From positions 310,001 to 374,000 of the forward strand of contig VZTG01004619.1 in the NCBI GenBank assembly GCA_013397845.1: 64,000 bases of DNA, written 5' to 3'. Origin of the DNA: Melanocharis versteri. Its lineage: Eukaryota; Chordata; Aves; Passeriformes; Melanocharitidae. This document shows, one piece after another, positions 10,068 through 23,551 of this stretch (within the stretch, counting starts at the first letter, position 1; every line of letters starts with the position of its first letter). Position numbers and translations under genes: made by a program. The notes beneath the pieces were generated by a model that worked only from the letters and a program-made list of their open reading frames with translations, was not told the DNA's origin and ran no database searches.

Positions 10068-13000
10068 CTTGTACTGAAATGAAGTCATAACTACACTGGA
10101 TCGTAGGGAAGATCATGCCAAGCAGTGCTCACAAACTTCAGGAATGGACACAAAGCAAAGGCTAGATGGCTGTGTATAAGAGGGAGGGGGATGTCAGTGA
10201 TCGAAGGGGTAGTGTTTGGATGATGGCTGAGGAGACCTCAACCATCCTGACCACAGCCAACTTGTCCCACAGTTCAAACTAGCCAATCATCGACCAGTAG
10301 GTGTCAGAGAGAATAGCTTGGGAATATGGGAAAATCATGGTCTTTTGATCAAGTATGGTCTTCCAAAAATTTGCTCAGCTATTGCAAAGCGTGGAGACAG
10401 CTTACAGCAGGACACCTCAACTCTTCCTCTCTGCACCTTCCAGTTCTGCACTGAGGACACTACATTTCCACTAACCTCAGTTCTCCTACACTGATAAATT
10501 TCCTCTGACTGGGACAGAGCAGTGCTATTGAAAAAGGGGAAGAATATAAGCTGTAATTCATGGAACATTTGTAACAGGTCATCAAGTTTCCTCCAAGCCA
10601 TATTCTGCAGACATATGAATTACTCCTTCCTGCTGCACTTGCCTGGTTCCAATGACCCAACCAGAAGCTTGGCAGAAGAGTGGAATTGGGTGACAGTGCC
10701 ATCATGTTGCTTACGAAGCAGGAAGAACAGGACAGGTAGGACACAGAACAAAAACAACTCCTGACATTCACCAAGAGAAGAAATTAAGCTTGGTTCCAAC
10801 CAAGAACCTTTTAAAGGGGCTGAAACCATGAAAAAAATAAAAAATCTACCACCCAAACTCCTGTCATCACCTCCTGTAGAACAGATTAAAAGGCAGCATG
10901 GTACTTTCTGAGGATGGTCTGCTGAAACGAGTCTCGTTCTCTGAGAAGATATTCAGGGACATAGTTATATTTTGGGCAGCTCCAGACTATGTGTTTATAG
11001 GGGATATTTTGCCCACAGAGCAGGCTAGAGGTAATCTAAGGTAAAAGACCTCAGATGTCTGAAGCACATACATTAAATTGTTGGCATCACATTCTTCAGT
11101 CTCTTTGATCTACTTTTGTTGTGCTAATGAAAGCAAAGCCTGGCAAACGGTCTAAGATCCTGGACATCACTCAATGCATTTTGGTTCTCTCTCAGGCTTA
11201 GCTTTTGAAGGAACCAAGTTGCTCCCTCTGAAGAAAGAGTAAGGAGAAGTGTTTCAAATAGTCCTCTTTCCCTCTCACACTACTAGGGAGGGCTCCATGG
11301 TTCTTTCTCCTCTCAACAGTCCCATTCATCTGCTGCCAAATCAAAGCATACAATATGTGCATTTGGCTTTTGCCAAGTCTGGCACTTCTAGCAAGTTATA
11401 ACAGAGGACTTCGCCTTTTCAGAGTGCATTTTGAGTTGAAAAAGGCATAAAAATATGCCCTCTGAATGCACTTGCTAGGACCTGAAGCAGATCCAGGGCA
11501 TGTGCACTATTGTGTGAGTGCACAGTTCAGGCTCCATAAGGAGCAGCGTGGGTAGAGTTTGCAGTTCTGCACCATGAATAGCTCAGTTGCAGATCCCTTT
11601 ATCACTGCCAATGTTTGCTATCTTATTGTCTGCCGCTTCCTACTTAAATAATTGCAACAACATCAAACAAAGCCTGCACATACACACGAAAAAAAATTCT
11701 AAATATCTGAGATCAGGGAAATGGCTCCAGTGATCTGATTCTAAGAGATTAATAATTTCCCTTATTTCCAGTCTTGGGAGGAGGGAAAATTTTCATGTTA
11801 GCTGGCACAACATTTCAGCAGCTCTACAATCCAAGCTTCCATGAATTTTAACTTAGCGATTGTTATAAAAGGTTCACATTGTCTAAGAAGGTCCTCCACA
11901 AAAGTGTGTGCTGTAAATATGTATTTTATATAAGGTAGACATTACGTATTTTTATCCATGTATACTTCCCATGCCAAACTTAACTTATCAATATGATTCT
12001 TTTGTTAAGTCTATCCATGTTTAACCAGCTATGTGCAGGAACTCAAAACCAACACAGTGAAATCAATAGTCTGGCAGGGAACTCTCTTCTAGTAATTTCC
12101 CAGGAGCCTGTGCTTTTCATCCACATTAATGCTCACTCAAAGGGCAAGGGAAAAGACAGGCAAATGTCTTGAGAAGAGAGTGTAATTCGAGTGCCAACAT
12201 CTCTCCTAATAAGTACAGAGCAATTTTACACAGAAGCTGGGCACTGTAATGATTGTCCAATAAAACCAAATTGCTGTATAAAGTGCACAAGCAGTCATTT
12301 GAAGAGGCTCTGAGTGGGTGGATACTGGCCAAGAGTAAGTCACAGGGGAAACAAAACACCCAATGATACTTCAGTGGAGTGTTTGCATGGGGTTGGACTG
12401 TCAAGTTTGTGCTCTTTTGTGCACTGAAAGATCTGCCATTTTGTTGAACTTGCTGCAGCTGCATGACCTGTTGGCAGGAGAAAGTGCTCTGCACGCCCAG
12501 TGTTGATTTCCTCATCTTCAGCTGACTGCCTTGCCAATCACTCAGATGCAATTTACAATCAGTTTAAGACTGCTCATCATTTCCGATGACTGGCACTCTG
12601 ACTCTTTGGCAGAAAACCAAATTATGGCCCATACCAATCAACAGCATAAATTGGTTTCAACCTTTCTCCCCTTTTTAGGCAGTGCCACATTTTTCCCTTT
12701 CTGTCCTGGAGAAGTTGGCCACTTTTGCCAGTGGAAATGGACATGATGGAAGTTCATACAGAGTGGTAGCTTGAATTATTATTTGTGTATACACTTACCC
12801 CAGCATCTGCAATTAAGATAACAGTGATAAATGGAACCTTCCTAAAAAAGTTCCATCATCTCTCAATACAATTAATAAAAAGCAGCAAACTGCTCTAAGC
12901 AGCAGCTTGAGGCAACAGTGGCATATCCTTCTGATTTCCACAGCTGGAAGACCTGTTCTAGCAGCACTGGATAGAGCATTTCCATTTCCCTAAGACTTCA

Positions 13001-13845
13001 CAGAGGAGAGGCCTGACAGTCACATTCTCAGCACTTTTAGCAAAACTACTGGTATGCACCTACACCAACAATTTAATAACATTTTGACCGCAACTTGTTG
13101 CATTGTCTGCCATTCCTTACAATAGCAAACGCCCCATGAAACAACAGCAACCTGAAGAGTTTATGCTGGCTCCAAAGAGCTGGCAAACTCACATTAAAAG
13201 TGGCCAGCAATTGTGAGATGGTGCTTCTGTATCTGGTTTAGGAATTAAAATTGTTTTATATCTCCACAGTTAAAAGTTTTGGTACTATTTTCTGCTGCAT
13301 TCAAACTGTGGCTTGCTCACTGTGTGAGAAGTTTACATCCTTTTAGAGATGCCTTTCATTAACACACACATATTTCTGCTATTTCATGCTAGTTTGTTAT
13401 CCCCTTTTTTGTTTGTGTTTGGTTTTGGTTTGTTTTTTTCTTTATGATTCTCCATTTTACCTGTTTAAGGATCATCTTCCAAGAACGAATGATTTAGATT
13501 ACCTTAACAGACATTCTCTTCTTTTGAAGGGAATCAAGGCTCTGTTAGATAAGGCAGAAGATCCAAATCACAGTCCTCTGATCTGTTTTCAGAATTGCCT
13601 GGTAAATGCCTTGTACATTGAACCTGAGGAGTTAACTTTCAGACTATTCTAAAATCAGTCAGACTTGAGCCAAAAACTTACCCAGGGACATTAAAACAAT
13701 TCAATGCACTGGTAAGTATTTGGGACATCTGCTTTATTTGCTGCAGGTGCTTCAACCTGGAGGTCTGCCAGGAAGAGAGCTCTTATAAAACTCCTTCACC
13801 TTATGTAAGCAAGGGCACACTCCTTTGATATACATAAGGGTTGAA
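10068..13845. other. Unique non-coding DNA, possible old LTR at the start
   Basis: No supported gene. The longest open frame of the window (141 codons, minus strand, 12126-12551) lies here but has no domain and overlaps frames in other registers. The part from about 10080 to 10480 has features seen in old LTRs, such as 'agccaatcatcgaccagtag' and 'gagaatagcttgggaatatg', so a degraded LTR is possible. A GT/T-rich stretch occupies 13400-13440. The remainder is ordinary AT-rich sequence. Confidence 0.5.
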
Positions 13846-13905
13846 AGAATCACAGCGTCACGATGCTTCTAACACTGAGGAAAGCTCCAGTGACTCCAGC
13901 CTTCC
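13846..13905 (-). mobile_element. Possible highly degraded CR1 tail
   Basis: The stretch 'gaatcacagcgtcacgatgc' followed by 'ggaaagctccagtgactcca' resembles the reversed CR1 3' end (gaatcacag..., then a 'gatc...gtccaac' block), with many differences. This is only a suggestion. Confidence 0.3.
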
Positions 13906-16900
13906 TGAACATCAGCAATAACAGAGCAGCTGTGGCTGTGGTCAATAAGACATTTGTCTAACAGAATGTTAAGCTGCTTTCCTTTACAATCATTTTACAG
14001 CTGACTGATTCAGATGTTTTTGTATAAATGCCTTGTTTGACAAGTTCATTCTTGTCTCTGCATTTAAGATAATTTCTCTGACCGCCATATGGACAGGATT
14101 CATTTGTCAAATAGCCCACCCCTACTGTTTTTGGAAGCAGCAAGCTTTTTTCTTTTTTTTTTTTTTTAATACAGTAAAGAAATTCTATAGCAACAACCTT
14201 GACAGGATAAAACAAAAGACACTGAAAGGAGATATTTTTAAAGAGTTAAGACTGTATTAGTGTAACAACAGCCCTTTAAAATATTCACAGTATTTAAAAG
14301 AGGCTTAGTATTTAGAGAGAAACACGGAAAGTCATGCTGGTTGAATTATTTTCCTTCATACTTAGTCGTCGTACGATCTTCGTCAAGTCTTGCAGTATTT
14401 CTATGTCTCAGTTTCATGTAGGTAGGACAGAAATTCTTCTCCCAGAAGTAATTATAAAAAGGCCACATACACTCAAAGGTACCTCAGAAGAGGACAAGTA
14501 ATAAAATCTCTTTAGATATAACATGATCAAATGTGCCAATTTAAATAGAGGCTTAGCCAACCTTCCCTCAGTTATAATTTGGAACATGCACGTACCTGTG
14601 AGGAAAACACCTTTGCACTCATGTAAGTCCTGCTGTTGCCTCATTTAAAACAACTTTTCAAAGGGGAAATGAAAAACAGTATCTCTCAAATTTGAGTGTC
14701 AAGAGTCTTTGCTACTGTTCCAAGGTTCCACTTAAGAGGCATTTTATCTCTATATTGCATACAGACAGCCTGTTCTGCGCACTCTCAGAGGAGGATAGTT
14801 GTCACCAGGTAAGAATTGTATATAAGTCTTAGAGCATATTAAATAATTAAAGTGGTTTTTAATTTTAATTGTGTGTCTTAAATGCAATGACATATCTAAG
14901 GTGCGGGCTCGCGCTAAATTTCCATAACAATGAGTACTTCTGTTTCTGTATCAGTGTGTATAGTACCAAAATCAACATTAAAATACACTCGTAGTTAAAA
15001 TTTCTTCCGCTACCACCATACAACTGCACAATGTTAAACCATCCATTTCTCACATACACATCACTGCAAAGTACTATCCCCTGTCCCTGCACTTTCCTGT
15101 ATGGATGTTTTAACATGGAAGACAATTTTTTTTCTGACCTTACTTAGTTCCTTTACTCCACAGCCTTTCCAAGGGGAATAATTTCTAATAAACTCCCTAT
15201 ATAATTTTCCAGATGAAAACAATCCAATTATTTCTTTCTAATGCAATTAATGTCACAGATAACCAGAAAATTATATTGACAGCAGTAATAATTCTACATC
15301 CCCACAATCTATATTCAAAAACTGCTCCCACCTTAAAGCTTTTTATGCAGTTTATTTTCCTTCAATCTATTCTTTCATTCCCTGTCCCCCTCAGGCACCT
15401 GCTAAGCACTCCTTGAAAGCTGCTCCAGGATCACCCCAATGCTAAAGCATCATTTTATGCCGAGTTATCCAACCTTCAGATCCTTGCAATTAAACACTAA
15501 ACCAGAAGGTATTCAACTTTCGCTTTGCTCTCTCAAGCATGACCAAGTGCAATCATTGCAGGAAGCTGAGCATCCTTAGCAGCAGCAGCATCATCCTCTG
15601 TCCTTAAAATGTTACTTCATGCCGCTGCCATTTACCCTGGACTCCAACATGCCCTGATGGGATGCCCTGTCCTGAAAAAATGCCCCAGTTAAATTCAGCA
15701 AGACTAAGAAAAGACTCCACCTGTTAAAAGTTTTCATTCCAACTAGTGAGCAGTGGTTCATCTTCAGTTGAACTTGGTGAACTTGACTGCAATTTAGAAG
15801 CTGGTGCAGCAGTCTCTTATCAAAAAATACTTTTTCAATGCTTCTCATCCAAACACACATTCTTCTCCACCAGATTATACATAACCCCCCTGATTTAGCA
15901 TATTCCTTAACACTCACCACAAAACTCTTATCATTTATTGTGCAATAGATAAGGTTTTTATCATTAGGATGAAATGATCTGGCTATCTTTTCTATGAAGG
16001 CTGAGAATTTATGAATATCTCAGAAATAAAAATAAGGATGAGGTATCCATCCTTCTGAGTTCCAGAAAACACTAGATTTCCCCCTTGAATGGGCACTCTT
16101 TTTAGATATTTATTTGTTCAGAATTTAACCAAATATTGTTTAGTAGTTCTTTTTACACAAAATCCACTGCAGCTTGCTCACTGGAGAAAAGCCTCCCAAG
16201 TGACTTTCCTGCTGGTACTCAATAAAGTGCCAATCATTCCTGGCAAGGTTTTTTTAGCTTATTGTAAGATTGAAATTTTTAATTTGACAGAAAAAATTAG
16301 CTCTATCTACTGAATTTTATCCAACAAAATTTAAAAACAAATTGTTTGATTAGCACATGGGAAATTCTACAGATACTTTCAATAGTTTGAAGCTCTGGCT
16401 GAGGTCCAACTCCCTTTTGATGCAGATTGCCTGAATGATTTTATGCTAGTTTGACGAGAATAAAGTCTTCTAGGCAACCAAACAAATGAGGCTTGCAGTT
16501 GAAATTCCCCTCCATTGTTGAAGATTTTTTGATAAGTTGCAGGTAATATTACAAAGCAGTGACAACCATGTGAGTATCTTAGAGAGGAACAATCCACCTT
16601 AATGACAATCAGCATTAAGTATGTTCATTACATTATAGATGTGTCCTTTAACATGACAGATATTGGTCCGATGACACAGTTTGCACTGCATTTCCAAAAT
16701 TCTAAACACAAGGCCTTCAGTTTGATAAAGCCTCCTGATGACAGTGTAAAGCAAAATAATAAACAGAAGAATGCAGATTAAGAAACTAGTAAAACTGGGA
16801 AAAAAACAATCTTGCAAAGATGTATGAGGCCAATAATCAATTAATGGACCTGATATGTCTCAGAAAACTTCAAGAAAACATTGTCTGTTTTTTTCCCCCA

Positions 16901-17002
16901 AAGAGTTCCAACACACTGAAATCAGCAAGACTGTTTTCTACTTACGATTTTTTCAAAAGAAGGTGATTCACACAAGGATGAAAAAAATAAACAAAAATAA
17001 GT

Positions 17003-17040
17003 CATAGAATCATAAAAGAACAGAATAGCCTTTGCAGAAA
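17003..17040 (-). mobile_element. Possible CR1 3'-end remnant
   Basis: 'agtcatagaatcataaaag' then 'aacagaatagcctttgcag' looks like the octamer end of CR1 read backwards, but the diagnostic 'ggaagggacct' block does not follow clearly. It may be a chance match. Confidence 0.3.
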
Positions 17041-18874
17041 AGTGAACAAAAGAACTTAAATGTAGAGGTCAATTTGCTATGAACTAAAACAAGTCAGAAA
17101 GAAACACTAATTGGAATCAATACATGGTTGTGAAAATGTTTGAAAAACCTAAATAATTGCAACACTTAATTCTGTTGTCTTAAAGGAATGTAGAAAGGTC
17201 AGGTAATTAAATTGTCTTAATGTGAACAAGGAGTAAAAGCTACAGCTTTTAAACATATTGAAGCAGTACATAGAAGAGTGTGAGAAAGTAAATTATTCAA
17301 TACCAAGACAATTAAACTTAGAAAGGAAAACCCCACATAAATTGATAATTCTTGAAGCACTTAATGTAAACCCCTAACAAAACAAATTGCTAGTAAAATG
17401 AAAATTGATAATTTGCTTGCTTCTAATGATTTGCAGTTAGTAACACATTGTGAAAAATTGTATCGTAATTCACAAATGTAGTGTCAGTTACCAAAGACAA
17501 GAAATATTGAACCATCTAGGGAGAAATGCTGTTTACTCCCTAGTGAGAAAAAGGAGATGCTTGCTTTTGTAATTTGCCAGTCAGTTTGGGGTAAAGCAGA
17601 AACATTTGGGGATAAAGGAAGCTGGGGTTTTGTTTTCTCTCTGGAAGGCAGCAATAGTAGGCAGAAGAAATGTAATCAGCCCTTTTCTGATATTGTCATG
17701 TGTACAAAAAGCTACTGATATCCAGATGGACGAGCATAGTCTTGGGAATAAGAAACTTAATTCAAAATAACTGCATGTCAGCATTAATTTTATTGTCCTG
17801 TGTTGGTAAAACCTCTCTTCAAAGGACTCCACCAAACGACGATGCTATATTTGAAAGCAGGCACAGAAACTCTTACTGAAACTGTGTAAAAAATTACACA
17901 CATCCCAGTTTGGTACCAGTTTCCCTCTCTGCCACAAGGTTGTCTTCGGGCCAGACCATGCTTCAGCTTCTGTTACCTGGCATCACTTAGCGAGAAGCAT
18001 TGAGGAGAGAAGCACTGACTTTGAGAACTGCGTGTCTCTGAAGGCAGATGGCTTAGACTCAGCCTAGAAACTCCTCAGGACTTTTGAGCTTCACTTAGAA
18101 GTGTGGTGGAATACTCGATAAGTACACAGAATAAATCAAACTAGTGCCATTCTGCAGTAAAGAAAGAAATAATAGTTAAAAAGTCATGTTTGTTTCAAAA
18201 ATTATTATTTTTTCTTCTAATGGGAAAAAATCTCTTTAGCTGGAGATTATGGCACTTGGTACATATATGCTGTGGAAAAACCCTGTATGAGTTACTGCTA
18301 GTAAAGCACCTGTGTTTATAAGGAAGATGAGGATGCCTAGGCTACATTTAGAGAGCATGGCTGGTAAATTCCCTGGTCTGCCCTGATGCCTTACACTCAG
18401 TAAGTTGCACTGGAGGAGCTGTTGGAACACTTCAGGGCTTCCATTTTTTCCCATGCCTTCACTCCAGGAGATCCAGACCCATAAACTGAAAAGTATCCCA
18501 TTTCAAAAATCTGGTGTTCCCTCCTTGTCAGGAATTTCAACATTTAATTCTTCTGCTGTAAGACTGTGTAAACCAGTTTTTCACTCAACCTTCGTGTCTT
18601 GATTAAAAACAGGAGCTCTTATGTTAGAAGAAGGGAAATCCAGCATCAAACAGTGGTAAAACTTGTGGAAATTTTCCCTTCTGGATCTCTTGAATAATCA
18701 CAATGCATCTTATTGAACAGTATGTCAAAACGGAAATTTCTTGCTTGGAATGTTGGAAGTCAAAAAGTAAATCAATACCAGAAAGTATAATTTTTTGATT
18801 AAATAGCTATAGCTGCTTACATAGTACAGGAAATAATTAATTACAATATTGAAAATTAGGGTTTGCTTAGGCAT

Positions 18875-19010
18875 TTGGGGGTGGGGGGGATGTTGTTGTT
18901 TTTGTTGTTGTTGTTTTTCAGAAAACAGTTTCCTTACTCTTAATGAGGTTCTACACTTGAAGTATATACAAAAAAAAAAAAAACAAACAAAAACCAAAAC
19001 AAACCAAACA
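18875..19010. repeat. G run, (TTG)n and (AAAC)n simple repeats
   Basis: A G-rich run 'gggggtgggggggatg' is followed by TTG units to 18917. After about 50 bases of unique sequence an A14 run and AAAC-type repeats occupy 18970-19010. The T/G-rich and A/C-rich parts are roughly complementary and could fold back in single-stranded form. Confidence 0.8.
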
Positions 19011-19575
19011 CTAATTTAGAGTCTTTCTTTCATTTTCAAAATAAGTTGCTTTAAACAAAATTGTGAGAACCCTTAATTTGTGGGGAGAGGAGGAGTCTTT
19101 TTGAATACTCCAGCCAAAGCATTTTAGCAGTCTCTACTTTCAAGCAATGATACAATAAATACTGGATTCATGACTTCACAGGGAAAGTGTTTCATGACTT
19201 ATAGTTTAAGAGAAACTTCCCTCATACAAGTGCCAAAAAATCATTTCTATTTGCTGTTAAAAACCTCCTGGACAGGAGAATCAGAGGTTTTAAGAGAAAT
19301 TATTAACAAAACAAAAAGAAAACACAACAAAACCACCAACTTGGTTAATAAAAAAATAAATCAATCTCCCAGAATGACTCAAGACAAGAAATTCAGAACA
19401 CTGATGCAAAACAAAACCAGACAAAGTGACAGTGCCATTTTCTTCACGAAGAAGGAAATGGGAGCACTTGGATTCTCATTTATTGAAGTTTAATTTTGGA
19501 CAAGCAACTTAACTGACCTTGCCACAAACCCCAGTTTTGTCTCATTTGTCTCTTCTCTTGCCCTTTTCACAGAAG

Positions 19576-20012
19576 AGGGATGAAATATCTCTCCTATTAA
19601 GACAGGTTGAGAGAGTTGGGGTTGTTTGGCCTAAAGAAAAGGCTATGGGGAGATCTTAGAGTTCCTTCTTGTAACTAAACAGGTCTACAAGGGAGACGAA
19701 GACAAACTTTTTACCAAAGCACATGATGACAAGACAAGGGGCAATAATTTTCAATTCTAAGCAGGAAGGTTTAGAATGGACATTTTTTTTTTTTTTTTTT
19801 TTTTTTGCTTTTTTTTTTTTTTTTTTTTTTTTTTTTGATGAGGAGGTTGCTGAGACACTGGCACAGTTGTCCAGAAAAGTTGTGGCTGCCTCATCACTGG
19901 AAGTGTTCAAAGGGGCTTTAAGCAACCTGATCTAATGAAAGTAGTGAACAATGAGATTGGGCCAGATGATGCTTGATTGACTTTTTCAACCAAATCATTC
20001 CATGGTTCTGTG
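19576..20012 (+). mobile_element. CR1 LINE fragment split by an expanded T tract
   Basis: The left part matches forward CR1: 'gacaggttgagagagttggg', 'gttgtttggcctaaagaaaa', 'gacaaggggcaataattttc'. The right part resumes with 'tgagacactggcacagttgt', 'agaaaagttgtggctgcctc', 'ggctttaagcaacctgatct' and ends near 'ccatggttctgtg'. Between them lie T24, gc and T28. In CR1 a run of about five or six T normally sits just before the 'gtgagggtggtgag' block, so the tract has grown in place and is not an insertion of another element. Confidence 0.9.
19783..19836. repeat. Poly(T) tract, T24-GC-T28
   Basis: A 54-base tract is broken only by gc at 19807-19808. It lies inside the CR1 copy at the site of the natural T run. 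Tracts of this length are length-unstable and prone to sequencing error, so the exact count should not be trusted. Confidence 0.95.
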
Positions 20013-20731
20013 CTCCCTGGTATATACGGGTTGGTATGAGATAATGTTGTCATTTATCATAGTAACAAAACAAAGATGCTAACAAACTCCTTGGAGGCAG
20101 ACAACACAATTAGGTTGAAAAAATAATTGGGCTACTTCATGTGCAATAGGGATTAGGGATTCTTATCCATAATTGCACAACTCTGAGGCTTGGTGTTGAG
20201 AAAATATGATGTCCAGGCTGGCAAATTCTCTCTCTGTAATGTCTCACACCACCTCTGGCAGACTGGTGACCTATATGCCCCTTCATGCAGACTACGGGTG
20301 CTTTACATGTGTAATATGGAAAAGCTCTCACCGTAAAATAAGACTTTTTGGTCACAGGCACTCTGTTATGGTACTTGTATACCCAAATCAGCCACAGAAT
20401 GACACCAGGCCAGATTCAACCCCTTTAATTACTAGCCAAAGCAAATAGTGCATGTGGTCTCCAGCTTACAGATAAATTCTGATGCCTCTCTTGCATCTAA
20501 CATTCCTTGCAACATCTTTTCTTCCCTGAGGAAATGATGAAGTTTAGCTGGAACTGACTGACAGTTTCTAGAGTTGCTGGACAGAAGAGGAAAAAAATTA
20601 CAGGGCACTCATAAGACTTTTCCTCATGGAAAGAAAACAGCCTCCCATTACAGCTCCCATTGTCAAGAAACTACCCTAAAGTTCCACCAGCAATCACAAA
20701 TACCTGGAAGGAGATGAAACTCACTACATAG

Positions 20732-20769
20732 CAAAACAAAAACAAAACAAAACAAAACAAAAAAAAACA
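20732..20769. repeat. (CAAAA)n microsatellite
   Basis: Five-base units of caaaa run for about 38 bases and end in a short A run. A-rich pentanucleotide repeats often grow from the tails of retroposed elements, but no element is visible upstream. Confidence 0.9.
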
Positions 20770-22437
20770 GGATAATGGTGGCAAGTATTTAAAAATTATA
20801 AAATGTCTTTCTATGAAGGAATAACAACATGATAACTAATGTACCAAAGCATTCTCAAAACCACAAAGGAACTGTGTAAATCAAGTAAATAAATACTGTA
20901 AACGGTTTTATACTTCATTGTACCTTTCTGAATTCAAGTGAGGAATCTTTTTAGGTCTGTTTTTGGTCACATTTAAGTGTTTAATAACAACTGTCTTTGT
21001 TTCTTTCTGTTCACTGCTGCATATCTTAGCAGTTTAGGGCTCTCAGAAGCCCTACATACTGATTCCGTGATTATTTCCTGATAAATGATTGTGCATCATA
21101 ACACCATTGCTCATGCAGAAGCAATAAGATAAAAATACAAGTTGCCAAGTCTGTTAGAGTTCAGTATGGTTCTGAAAGCTGACAAACCTTTCCTTCATCT
21201 GTTACTTCTAAGTACACAGTAATTCTAATTTCAATAGGAAAGTCCTTATTATAGTCCTTTGCATATTGGCTTCTCAGATTCTAAACATCCTCACACTTAT
21301 GGGCAGAAATAGTTAGCAAAAATTGCTCTCAGCATTTGTAGATAACTGTATATAATGCAACACTTTGACATAATGGATCCAAAACAAGGAGAATGTTATT
21401 TCATTGTATTTTCCTTACCTAATTGCATGAAAACTCAGACACTTATTTTAAAATGTAAAAACAGGCCAACTTGCAGAACATTCAATAAACAGAAAATGTA
21501 TTTGGTTATTTATCATCCTACTGGAAACACTGGCATTCCATTTGCATGCGATTTTTTTTTATTTATTATGGCTTTGCCTTTTTTTAGATATTGAACTATT
21601 TTTAAGAAGAGAAAAAATGGTTTTCATTTAAATTACTTCAATCTTCTGCTCTTTCATTTCAGATGTGTTTCCTGGTTTGTTATATCCAGGAAAGCTGTGA
21701 TTGGAGGGTGCTATCTTTTCTCTCAGCCCTTAGAACCCACAATCAAGGCCTTCCCATTAGAACGTTATACTGTGGGTCTGCATTTCTGAAAATACTGTAC
21801 AGTCATCCTTGGCAGTTCATTAACAGTGGGTACAAATATAAACTGGGTGAGAAGGAGCTTACTAAATTTTTTTTACAACAAGATACAGTACTTTAAATTT
21901 CAGTCTAGCCCATTTTGATAATCATAGTTCAGCATGTTTTGGCTTGTCTTCCAGGACAGCACCAGACAGCTGCGGGCTTGACACCTGCCTCTGAAGGTCA
22001 CAGGTGTGTGCCAGCCTGGTCTGGAAGTCACACGTCATGAGGCAGTGCCTTGGTTCTGTGCCTCTGATGCCTTCCAAAGATAAAGATGCACAGGAGGGCT
22101 AATGTGTACAGGTAGCTTCCAGCTCATGTGGCTCACCTCTGGCCACAGGCTATACAGCTGTAGTATGTGTTAGCCAGCCATCAGACTCTCTTCAGGGATC
22201 CAGAGGTCTAACAGGTTGGTCAGTGGTGATCACCATAATTCCTTATACTCAGGAGGCTGAGATTTGGCTACCACCCTGCACTGTGTATTAAGGCAATGCC
22301 AACATTAGGCAAGCAATGAAAGAGCTCATACCTTCTAGCAGAAATAATAACTCTTTACAGAAAGAGCCTGGTGATATTAGGCTTTGCATGATAACTAAAC
22401 AATTGAGAAAAACGAGAAAGTTGAGTGGGCTCTGGGC

Positions 22438-22466
<29 letters not shown>
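22438..22466. repeat. (ATTT)n microsatellite
   Basis: Seven tetranucleotide units of attt run without interruption. Confidence 0.95.
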
Positions 22467-22468
<2 letters not shown>

Positions 22469-23428
22469 AAACTTACATTTCCTTTACCACCTACACTGTG
22501 ATAACAGCAGGACTAATCACTGGATCAGGATGTTATTACTTTGGAAAGCTCACTGTATATATCTGCAATTCTGAATAGATTGCAGAGGTCTGCTTATGAA
22601 ATTCACAGAGATAGTGTCAGCTTTGGTGAAGGCTAAAATAAAAATAAGTAACAATGAGAAGCCTGCTTTTTCTCGTACTACTGTGAGATTCAGGCTTGTT
22701 CCCTGCACCCTGAAAGTGGACATTCCATGTTACTCATAAAAATAATGCCATTTATTAGTAGTTATTACGAAACTGTTTCTGGATAGTTGCTGGTTTTGTT
22801 CTGAATCTCTTATTTTCACCAAATTTCTCAGAAAAAGATAGCCTTAGAAACCAATCATACACAATTATCTTCTTGGTATAGTGATTTCTCATAGGAAAAT
22901 ACTCCAGTTATAGAGCTGGAAATGAAGACATTCGAATACAACACACATGAAACACTTTTTTATACAGCAGAAGGGCTCTGGTGGGGGTGAGAGCTCCCTT
23001 TCAGTATGTTGAAAATTCACATAACATGTTGGCCTGGTGGGAGCCCAAAATGAAGAAGAGAAGAAACAGAGTAGCTGGACAGGGAGAATGAAGGGAGATC
23101 AGGCAGATACAAGGAACCTGTAACCAAACAGAGCTCAATCCCTCTTTTGGCTTTTGGCCTACATTTTAGAGAGTTTCATAGACTAAAACACCTTATCATA
23201 CCCATCCTGCAGAAGCATTCTGCTCTTCTATCTCTTTTCAAATTTTCAGATAGGTTTGTATTTTTAGATACACGTGGCCAATGAAAGAACAATCTTCTCC
23301 ATTAAATTACTTTCCTTTAGCAAACTATTTATTATATTTTAATAAAAAAAAGTATGTTTCAATTCATTCAATGCTTCTCTAAAAGTTGAAGCTAGAACAT
23401 TCATTCTTCATGGCCATGAGGAATGAAG

Positions 23429-23551
23429 GACAACTTGGAAGGGCTTTGAGCAACCTGATCTAGTGGAAGGTGTCCCTGTCCATAGCAAGGGTGTTGGAAC
23501 TGGATGATCTTTAAGACCCATTCCAATCCAAACCACTTATCATTCTTTGAC
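23429..23551 (+). mobile_element. CR1 LINE 3' tail, plus strand
   Basis: 'gggctttgagcaacctgatc', 'tagtggaaggtgtccctgtc', 'gttggaactggatgatcttt' and a terminal 'ccacttatcattctttga' give the last 120 bases of a forward CR1. It is cleanly recognisable and strongly 5'-truncated. Confidence 0.93.

Larger units (their letters stand above)
13906..19575. other. Unique AT-rich non-coding DNA
   Basis: No gene is supported. Contents that can be named are a T15 run (14153-14167), a short possible CR1 end at about 17003-17040, a TTG array (18891-18917) and an A14 plus AAAC-rich stretch (18970-19010). Open frames stay under 110 codons and carry no domain. Confidence 0.6.
20013..23428. other. Unique non-coding DNA
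   Basis: No gene is supported. A CAAAA array (20732-20769) and an ATTT array (22438-22466) are present. The part from about 21950 to 22300 is richer in GC and of higher complexity than its surroundings, but I cannot assign it to a family or gene. Confidence 0.6.

Noticed and set aside
12126..12551. Longest open frame of the window, 141 codons, minus strand
   Set aside because: No domain, signal peptide or promoter is seen, and other frames overlap it on both strands. A frame of this length is expected by chance in 64 kb of AT-rich DNA read in six frames.
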